Assembly: GCA_028274465.1 (NCBI GenBank)
Contig: CM051456.1
Span: 47,793,011 to 47,857,010, forward strand
Source of the DNA: Plantago ovata
Lineage: Eukaryota > Streptophyta > Magnoliopsida > Lamiales > Plantaginaceae
Length of the DNA: 64,000 nt
Direction of reading: 5' to 3'
The translations under genes and the position numbers were made by a program. Under the pieces are notes generated by a model. The model ran no database searches and was not told the DNA's origin. It worked only from the letters and a program-made list of their open reading frames with translations. Below, in pieces: positions 56,448 to 64,000 of this stretch. The first letter of the stretch is position 1. Each line of letters starts with the position of its first letter.

Positions 56448-57165
56448 GTCATGGTTTTTGCGATGGGGCTTGGCGACAGGGCCAAGTCATGGTTGAGTTC
56501 TCTACCGGCGGGTTCGCTTGACACTTGGGAAAAGGTTTTCTCAGCATTCATGGAGAAATACTTTCCTCACATTTTGACTACCGCGGTTAAGGCGCAAATC
56601 ACTGGATTCAAACAAGACTATGATGAGACCATCTACACCGCGTTTGAGAGGTTCCAAGACCTCATGAACAAGTGCCCTCACCATGGTTTTGAGCTTTCGG
56701 ATCTTGTCCAACACCTCTACAATGGACTGACCTTTGAGAACCAACAAGTGGTGGATTTTCAATGCCGTGGCAATATTTAGGAGGAAACCGCGGAAGCCGT
56801 CTGGGCGGTTTTCGAAAGGCTTGCTAAGGGTTCGCAATTCAAGGATCCAAGAGCAATGGTTAGGAGACGTGGACCTGAAGCTGCACCTACTCAGGAGGCC
56901 CCTATGTATGGGGGGAATGGGGATCGATTCGAGTGCTTTATCAATGAGTTGAAACAAGTCCTCAAGAACTCCGCAGGAACATCTATGTCGAATGAAGTTT
57001 GCCGAATATGCAAGAACTATGGGCATGGAGCTCATATGTGTAGATCGGAGCTTGCATATGATGATGGAAATTGGGTTCAAGGAAGCGAAGAGGAAGCTTT
57101 TGCTACGAAATTTGGTACTCAAGAAGCTAGGTACGGACAAGATGGTAGGAATCCTCGAGGTGGAT
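56448..57165 (+). pseudogene. Gypsy C gag, 5'-truncated
   Basis: Begins in mid-capsid (VFAMGLGDRAKSWL); the first ~125 residues and the 5' LTR are missing. Contains MEKYFPHILTTAVKAQI, CPHHGFELSDLVQHLYNGL and the knuckle CRICKNYGHGAHMC. A TGG-to-TAG stop at 56778 and a frameshift near 57165 interrupt it. Closest in reading to copies A and B. Confidence 0.88.
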
Positions 57166-58200
57166 TTGGAGAAGAGGGTTCCGGAACAATCAAGGATACG
57201 CACCGGCTAGCCAAACTTATGGCCCTAACCAAGACCGTAGCAAGCTTAGCTATGGAAATGATCACTGCGAGAATCCCGCTCCCAAAGAGCAATCGAAGTC
57301 GAAGACAGCTCTACTCATGGAGAACTTGCAAAAAATGGTTGATCACACCCAAAGTTTTCTTAAGCGTTATGAAGAAGATTCTGAGAAGACTAGGGCGAGG
57401 CTTGATCGTTTGGAAGAAAGCACTAGGCTTTCCCATCAAAAGATGCAAGAGTTGATTGACCGTGGAGTAAGTAGGGAGCAAGGGAAGTTACCTAGCAACA
57501 CTGAGAAGTCGATGTCTATTACCTTGGTGGGTGATCTTCCTGTTGAAATCACCATCAAGAAGGTTGCTAAATGTGAGCGTTGCAAGGATGAAGAACCCCA
57601 CTAGCCAAGGAAGAAGAGAAGGACCTTGATTCTGATGAGAGTGATGAGGAGCAAGAGGATCCCGAGCCAATCCCTCAGAGTTTCGATGTTAAGGTCGGAA
57701 TTGGTGAACTTGAAGACGTTCGTGCTACAATAGATACCGGATCTTACTATAATGTGCTCCCAATGAATGTGTTTGAGAAGAGTAGCCTTGGAAAACTATC
57801 TGAGCATAAGGCTATTGTGCAATTGGCGGATGGATCCTTTGTGAGACCCGAAGGCGTTGTGAAGAACGTATTGGTTATGATTGGTGAAGCTTCTGTGTAC
57901 ACCAACTTTGTAGTTATGCCGGCGTCTACACCTGGGATGGGGGATGTTGTTCTCTTGGGGCGAACGTTCTTGACTAAGCTACGCTCCGTATAGACATCTA
58001 CCGAAGAGCTTGCACCATTGAAGTGGATGGCAAGCGACATGTGTTGCGAGCCATATCTGATCCAAATATTCACTTCAATGCTTCTCACACAATTAACTAC
58101 TTTGGTCATGTTGTCTATGTTCATTCTCATTCACAGGTTCGTGGCATGAGGAGAAGATCCATGTAGGGGAAGTCTAGTACCCTCAAGAAGAAGAACTAGA
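57166..58200 (+). pseudogene. Gypsy C gag tail and retropepsin
   Basis: Linker MENLQKMVDHTQSFLKRYEE, acidic segment, protease active site ATIDTGSYYNVLPMNVFEKS, VQLADGSFVRPEGVVKNVLV, and terminal DVVLLGRTFLTKLRSV. It retains the flap region deleted in A. Frameshift near 57597 and a stop at 57991. A basic tail (MRRRS) and KKKN ending correspond to A and B. No RT follows. Confidence 0.88.
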
Positions 58201-58552
58201 GCAAGAAGAAGTCGAGTCAAAGACTATAAACAATGGCGCTATCCGGGAGGCAACCCGGAGTTTTTATCACTTTTTTATCGCTTTATTGCATGCATTCATA
58301 CATTGAACAATTTGCCTTTCTTTATGTGAATTTGTTCGTTTATGTGTTGGTTTGTGGTTATGTTTACGTTTGAGTGAAATGTTTCGAGTGTTTTTGATGA
58401 AGGAAATAGTTTTCAGGGATAAAAATGGAGTTTTTCGAAAAAGGTTTCGTCTCCCCACCTCTGGAGGTGGGAGGCGAATCGCCCCACATGGCCAGAGAAG
58501 CTCTCTGGCGGTGTGGGGCGAATCGCCCCACACACGGGTCGAATCGCCCCAC
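58201..58552 (+). other. Gypsy C spacer, first part
   Basis: Spacer homologous to 34060-34490 of A, with palindromes GTGGGGCGAATCGCCCCAC around 58510. The Copia solo LTR4 is inserted directly after the last GAATCGCCCCAC. Confidence 0.78.
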
Positions 58553-60626
58553 TGATAGTGTATATGTCCTAGAGACAGTCCTTACTAAGGGCATGGTGCC
58601 CTTGTAGAGGACATATATGTACTATTACACAGGTCAACGTAATATAATATATGTTTGTTGCATTTTACTATTGAGTATCGCTTTCATATTTATATTACAC
58701 CAGGCTGCAGCATGTCATATCTTTATTACTGTCTGTATTGATATTAAACATGTCCCCTCGGATAGATGACCGATCACACAGTTAGTGGGAGCTATGTGAG
58801 TTATCATCTATCCCAAACTCTCCCTAGTCGTGGTACATCTCGGATGTGAGGGTCTGAATGAACCTAACAAGACTAGTATGCGTGGAGGTTATACTTGTTG
58901 GAGCAAGTGTGAGCCGATCCCACGGCCACGGAACGGATTGTTGGACAATCAAGGAACGTTCCCATAACTGCGCATAGTTGTTCGAAGAAGCTTTATCGAA
59001 CAATGGAAGTACCCATCGGACACTCCCATCGATGTATACTCTACACCGACGTGTCTATGGGAACCGGTGAGTTGTGGAAGTGATGCCATTCGTCCTTTGC
59101 ACTTACAGGACTTTATCATCACATTTGTTGCCCCATATCCTTGGTGGACCGGTCGATGTCAGCTCTAAATAAGCAGCTGACCTAAGACACGATCCAGGAT
59201 TATGGCTAAATACAAATGGGGGTGATAAGTGATTCTGTGAGGGATTCATCTCTCAAGTGTAGCACAGGAGAGCACTGCTCATAGTCTGCATAGTTGTGTT
59301 GGTAAAGTCACTGGCCAGTGCAAATGATATATTATGATGGTCATAAGTATATCTTAACCAAGCAACTCCCTGAGACGCCCGTGGATGTATTATTGGGATA
59401 GACACTTCATCGATCCTAGATACATTCGAGCAAGTCAGATGAAGGGACGTTACCATCGCTGCGTTGAGCGCAACAGGCTTCGCAACGAAAGGGTTAGCTT
59501 TGAGAAACCTCTCAAACGTCCTCACGTATTAATATTGCAAATGGAACCGTCTAGGAATTCCATGTTGCCTAGTCTAGGACTTGCTTAATACGGTGAGGCC
59601 CTATGGGTTACACTATGTGGTGATTCAGTCTATCAGATTATCCTTGAAGATGGAATCGCAATTAATTTGGAATTAATTGTGATTGATGGATTATAATTGA
59701 TTTGGAATTAATTATAATATTTGGTGGCTCAATTAATGATTTGGAATTATTAATTGAATTGACTAATTAATTGTATTTTATGTAAATACAATTAAAGATT
59801 ATATTTTAGAAATATAATGGAGGTTCGATTAGAAAGGATATGTTAATTTAGAATTAACATATGCACTTGGGCAAAATCTACTTGGAGTTTGGATTGCCTT
59901 AGAAATATAAGTGGGTCCCAAAAGTGGGACCCACCTCCCGAAGGACAAGGTGCGCGCGCGCGCGTGGCCAGATAAGGGGAAGGAGTTCGACTCCTTCCTC
60001 TATTAGATGTCCAAGGGATAAGTTAGATTTTCCTGACTGAGTTTTAATTTGATTGGGAATGAATCTAGACTTGATATTGGTTTCCTTGTGCGATAAGAAT
60101 TAGATTCTTATTCCTTTACAAAGTCTAATTGCTTATGCTTTAGGCTTCTATTGACTACTATATATAGTAGACTATTAAGAGAGTTTTTGACATAGACTTT
60201 GACAGTCATTCTACCTAGTTTTCTTAGAGAAAATAAAAACTCTCCCCTCCCCTCTTAGCCTCACGCGCGCGCACCACCACCGGAGGGAATCGCCGCCCCG
60301 TCTTCTTGGTCACACAAAGAATATCCTAGCATTCTTCTGATAGGCTGTTCATCCGTGGATACCAAGGTTGAGGTTCTAGGAGCTGGAAACTAACTCTTAT
60401 TGTCTTGCAGATATACAGAGTATTGTAGATATCTTCGACTTCGACGAAGGAGAAGATACACCGGATTATTACGAAGACTTGGAAGCTGCTTTGGAAGTAA
60501 GGTTAGTCTTCTAATTGACGTGTTTATATATATACGATATATGCATAATCAATTAACCTGTATGTTAAGAAAATTTTTAAAATTTCGCTGCGTACCCTAG
60601 GGTTAACTCTGACCATATTTTCTTAA
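58553..60626 (+). repeat. Solo Copia LTR (LTR4) inside Gypsy C spacer
   Basis: 2074 bases from TGATAGTGTATATG to ...TTTTCTTAAA (CA end changed to AA). Flanking five bases are CCCAC (58548-58552) and GCCAC (60627-60631), a target duplication with one mismatch. No internal Copia sequence, hence a solo LTR. Spacer of C continues on the far side (AAAACGGGAG, as in A at 34511). Palindromic TATA box near 60160. Confidence 0.92.
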
Positions 60627-60631
60627 AGCCA

Positions 60632-61417
60632 CACCATCAGACCAAATTAAAAACGGGAGCCCCCTCCCTTTTTCCTCATTTTCTCATCCTTTTCACTCTC
60701 ATACTCCCAAAATACCCAAAAACTCAAAAATTCTTCAATCTTTCAAAACATCTTCAATTCTCCATCAAATTGTGTGTTCTTTAGTTTCAATCGAAGCCCA
60801 TTACGTGCTCTTTCTTTTCATCCGAACAAATTTCTTCCCAAGTCATTCATTCTTCGGATCTGAGGTAATTTCATATGAACCCTAATTTTTCAAATTTGGG
60901 GTTTTTTTGATTTATGCTTCAATTAAGCTTATATGATGTATGGGTTGATTGTTTGTGTGATTAGAAACGTTATTCACTATCAATTTCATGTTCAATTATG
61001 CTTGGTTTGTTGGTTTGAGGATTTTGCCTACTAGATGTCTATGTCTCGTTTTGCATTACTTCTTTCCCTTCCATTCTATGTTTATGGTTGTGTTTATTGA
61101 TGTGATAATGATGGACATGATGGTAGAATGCATGATTGATGAGTTTGAGGATTTATGGTGCTAGATTTTTTGTTACTATGGTATGAATTGAGCCTTATGA
61201 TTTAAGGCTATTTGTTGTCTAGCAAGAGCATAATGTGATATGTACATGTCGAAGTTATATTGGTGTGTTGCATGTTTCTAAAAGTAGCTAGACTAGACAT
61301 GGAAGTTTTGAGGACTTCGATAGTTGTTGTTATCACTCGTGTGTTTCACTCTTGCATTTGCATATGCATAAATCTATTTTGTGTCATACAAGATACTAAT
61401 TGTTGTTTATATGAACC
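60632..61417 (+). other. Gypsy C spacer, second part
   Basis: Homologous to 34500-35277 of A: TC-rich stretch, then T/G-rich DNA up to the ORF2 start. No gene; the 174-codon frame at 61260 only overlaps ORF2 out of frame. Confidence 0.75.
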
Positions 61418-62055
61418 ATGCCTCCACGAGATAAGAAGAAAGCTGGCTCGTCTAAGAGCAAGAAGGGTAAGGGGGCAGCTTCAAGCTCCCAACCTTCCCA
61501 TGAGTTGTTCGAGTTGTCTCTTGCTGCAATTGACGTCCGTCAGAGGCTCCAAGCAGAGCATGCTCAAGGTGGGCGATCAACTATTCCGGATAGAAGGATC
61601 GATATTCGAGACGGACTTGCCAACAGGCCAGGTTACAGGGTGCTCTCTCGTCTGGCAAGAAAGAGGAATTGGGGTTGTTTTTCTTCCAACCGATTCAAGG
61701 GGTACGATACGAGCCTCCTCCATGAGTTTTATGCTGGGTACACGGATCTTGAAGAGAAGGAGGGGGTACTCGTTAGAGGCGTAATTGTGCCATGGACGCC
61801 GACCTCAATTTCTGTATTTATCCATTTTGGGGAACGAGAGTTCACCGGAAGTAACCATTCCTATGTGTATTCGAGGGCCACTAGGGGAATTGGAAATGAC
61901 ACCACAGATGTGATCTGCAACAGGGAATATGTGTATCCAGATACCGGGGCACAACCTGGACGGATCCATCAGAGTGACCTTAGTATCGAGGCTAAGGTGG
62001 TTATGAAATTCTGCATTTTCAACTTGATCCCTAGGATGAATGACACGTGGATACA
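61418..62055 (+). pseudogene. Gypsy C ORF2, first part
   Basis: Starts MPPRDKKKAGSSKSKKGKG at 61418. Intact over this stretch and free of the stop seen in A (GEREFTGS here). Readable: LSRLARKRNWGCF, LLHEFYAGYTDLEEKEGVLVRG, VPWTPTSISVFI, YPDTGAQPGRIHQSDLS, CIFNLIPRMNDTWIQ. The last codons of the open frame, to 62095, belong to an inserted LTR. Continues at 63311. Confidence 0.84.
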
Positions 62056-63305
62056 AGATGAACGGAGATTTGTCGGGTCTCGATTCAGCAAATAAATTTG
62101 TTATTAAGCCAAAGGCAATCCACAACTACAACGAAAACCGTAGTGTAGCAGTAGAATGACTCGAGTGTCGTTCTCTCAGGACTATAACTAGCTTTATCAA
62201 ATCTAATTTAGAATATAAAAACAGCAAACAGATAGCAGAGGGGGTTTCTAGTAGATAATGGAGATTGGTGATAGTATGGTCCTTCTTAAGATAACGGGTC
62301 GATAATCATGCATAAATTCCTCGGTCTTGCATAGAGATCATTGAATCAATCTAGTGTCCTGTTGCAAATATTAAGCACTACGAAGATAATAGGTCTGACA
62401 AGTCAATCACTATTGTCCTAATGTGTTCCGTAATTATTCAACACTACGAAGATAATTTGTCAGATGGTCGACAAGTGTCCAATTGTGCATAATAACTAAT
62501 ACAACATACGAGAATTTAGGTTGTGCCTGATCAACGAAATAAAGCAATGACACGGAGTATAATGCGCGATATAGCCATTAGCATGATTATCTTCCCTTCG
62601 CTAAGAATTCACATACTACCACCAACGATAAGTTTAGCTACTCATAATAGGCATGCAATCAACAGAAATCATAGAAGAAAACATATTGAATGATATATAA
62701 AATAAGTAGATTAAACTGTAAGATACAAGTTACCGAAGGTTGTCAATCTCCGAAGAATCGCGATTCTACGAGCTCCAATCCGATATGAAAAAGTATCCCC
62801 TAAGCTACAGAACTCCCAGGACAGGCCCCAGGAAGTTCCTACCTAAAACTATAGAGAGAGGTGAGAAAGTAGGTCTGGAAAGATATGATTTTCGGAGAAA
62901 AACTGAGCACTATATATAGGCCCCGAAAAACCACGGGGCGGTTCGCCCCCGAGTTTTTCTTGCGGAATTCCGCGTTTTCGACGCGTTTTTGGATTTCTTC
63001 CCCTTTTCGGACTCGGTTTCTGACTTCTAGTAGCCTTCTAACCTCCAGATTCGGCCCCTAGACTTCAAATCCTATCCGAAAACCTTCAGATACTCCAAAT
63101 AGGCTTCTAGAACACCAATTCCTTGTCAACTTCAATATAATTGCCCGGAAATCTTCGAATTTCAACCAAAACCTGTAAAATAAAATCTAAAGGGAAACGT
63201 GACACTATTCTAATAAAATGCATTAAAATATAGCTAAAGTAACATAGAGGATAGCTAAAATAGGTGAAAAAGACTCGAATGAAAGTGTAAAATACACATT
63301 CATCA
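62056..63305 (-). repeat. Reversed solo Gypsy LTR (B type), target duplication ATACA
   Basis: Reverse complement of a B-type LTR, 1250 bases. The plus-strand right end is ...ACACATTCATCA (LTR start TGATGAATGTG); the left end begins AGATGAACG where TGATGAAACG is expected. Flanked by perfect ATACA at 62051-62055 and 63306-63310. Includes the inverse of the TATA box (CTATATATAG near 62915) and one palindrome (GGGGCGGTTCGCCCC near 62936). It splits ORF2 of C. Confidence 0.93.
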
Positions 63306-63310
63306 ATACA

Positions 63311-63929
63311 GTCGAATTATGCTGAGCTCCTCTACTGCTTGTTAGGCAAGCATCGTATTGACATCGGTCAGATCATGTACGCAAAATATGAGCGTCATTG
63401 GGAGAAGAAGAAGAAGCCCTTCATTTTTTCGAGCTTCATCACAACATATTGCAAATATCACGGGGTCGAGGACATTGATGAGGGGGATTGTGAGGTCACT
63501 GCTCTTTCCCCTTCAACTATTGATGTGCAACAGAGTAGGTATTGTATGAAGAAGTCCACGGCTGCTGCTGCTGATGTTGAAGCTTCCCTCCAACAGACTG
63601 ATTCTGATACTGATAATGATGATGAGGAGGATGAGGATGCTATGGAAGCTGACGATGGTCGAGTTCCTATCCCTGATATACCTTCTATCCGTAGAGCGCC
63701 ATATGCACCGCCTCGAGTACCACATGGGTCTCAAGGTATTGACTTCTCTGATTTTTGGGCCCACTTCGATGCCAGTATTGCAACCTTGGCCACTTCTGTC
63801 CAAGAGTTGCAACATAACCTTGATGGACACATTGCCCAACGCAACCGCGATTGGGAAATAGCTGAGGAGCATCACCGAAATGAGAGGGAGATAATTTGGG
63901 AGCAGCAACAGCTCATCCGTCAGGAATAG
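63311..63929 (+). pseudogene. Gypsy C ORF2, second part
   Basis: Continues ORF2 after the reversed solo LTR: LLGKHRIDIGQIMYAKYERHWEKK with no stop where A has one, FITTYCKYHGVEDIDEGD, acidic TDNDDEEDEDAMEADD, APYAPPRVPHG, and coiled-coil-like HNLDGHIAQRNRDWEIAEEH. It ends at TAG at 63927 where A reads on through about 25 more residues, so the tail is lost by a point change. Sequence after this matches A's 3' end. Confidence 0.83.
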
Positions 63930-64000
63930 GAGACTCTACAGCAGTCCAATTATCTCCTGTCTGACATGTGGAGGGACTATTATGGGGATTACAATCCCGA
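63930..64000 (+). other. Gypsy C continuing past the window end
   Basis: Homologous to 47170-47240 of A (ATGTGGAGGGACTATTATGG). The 3' untranslated region and 3' LTR of C should lie to the right. Confidence 0.75.

Overview
The window is plant nuclear DNA made almost entirely of transposable elements, and I see no convincing host gene. Plant origin is supported by Ty1/copia elements primed by initiator tRNA-Met, Ty3/gypsy elements of Athila-like and Tat-like type, an L1-type LINE whose ORF2 ends in an RNase H domain, a MULE transposase remnant with a SWIM zinc finger, and a PIF/Harbinger transposase remnant. A run of 100 N at 41050-41149 shows this is a draft scaffold. Nothing fixes the species.

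Layout. (1) 1-10608: minus-strand Copia element 1, with a 2.08-kb LTR at 7026-9102, a primer-binding site (PBS), a structured leader, gag, protease, integrase and the start of reverse transcriptase (RT). It breaks inside RT at about 2602 and is joined there to a Harbinger remnant. The block [LTR + flank + Harbinger remnant] occurs twice, offset by about 7.8 kb. (2) 10609-15613: unassigned AT-rich DNA with a possible solo Copia-type LTR and a 41-bp minisatellite. (3) 15614-27317: an older minus-strand Copia element 2, split by a LINE (20845-24565) and a solo Gypsy LTR (25389-26808). (4) 27318-51380: a Tat-like Gypsy element invaded by Gypsy A (30679-49972), itself invaded by Gypsy B (35785-46386). 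(5) 51380-52872: MULE remnant. (6) 52873-56419: the missing 3' half of a Copia element like element 1, on the plus strand. (7) 56448-64000: a third copy (C) of the A/B family, carrying a Copia solo LTR (58553-60626) and a reversed Gypsy solo LTR (62056-63305), and running off the window end.

The nesting order can be read directly from 5-bp target duplications: GGCCA around A, ACAGG around B, ACAAT around the solo LTR at 25389, ATACA around the reversed solo LTR, and an imperfect CCCAC/GCCAC around the Copia solo LTR.

The most interesting content is the A/B/C Gypsy family. Three copies share Gag plus retropepsin, no RT, RNase H or integrase, a long spacer, and a second ORF (ORF2) with a basic N-terminus, an acidic middle and a coiled-coil-like C-terminus. 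They also share two kinds of palindromic cis elements: hairpins with changing, still paired arms just upstream of the LTR TATA box and again in the spacer before ORF2, and a pair of hairpins each followed by a polypurine-tract-like sequence. This looks like a non-autonomous family supplied with polymerase in trans. A second notable signal is a four-copy stem-loop array with a constant loop and changing stems in the Copia 1 leader.

One caution is that the sequence on either side of the N gap is the same 2.15 kb repeated, which looks like an unmerged contig overlap, so element B is artificially long.
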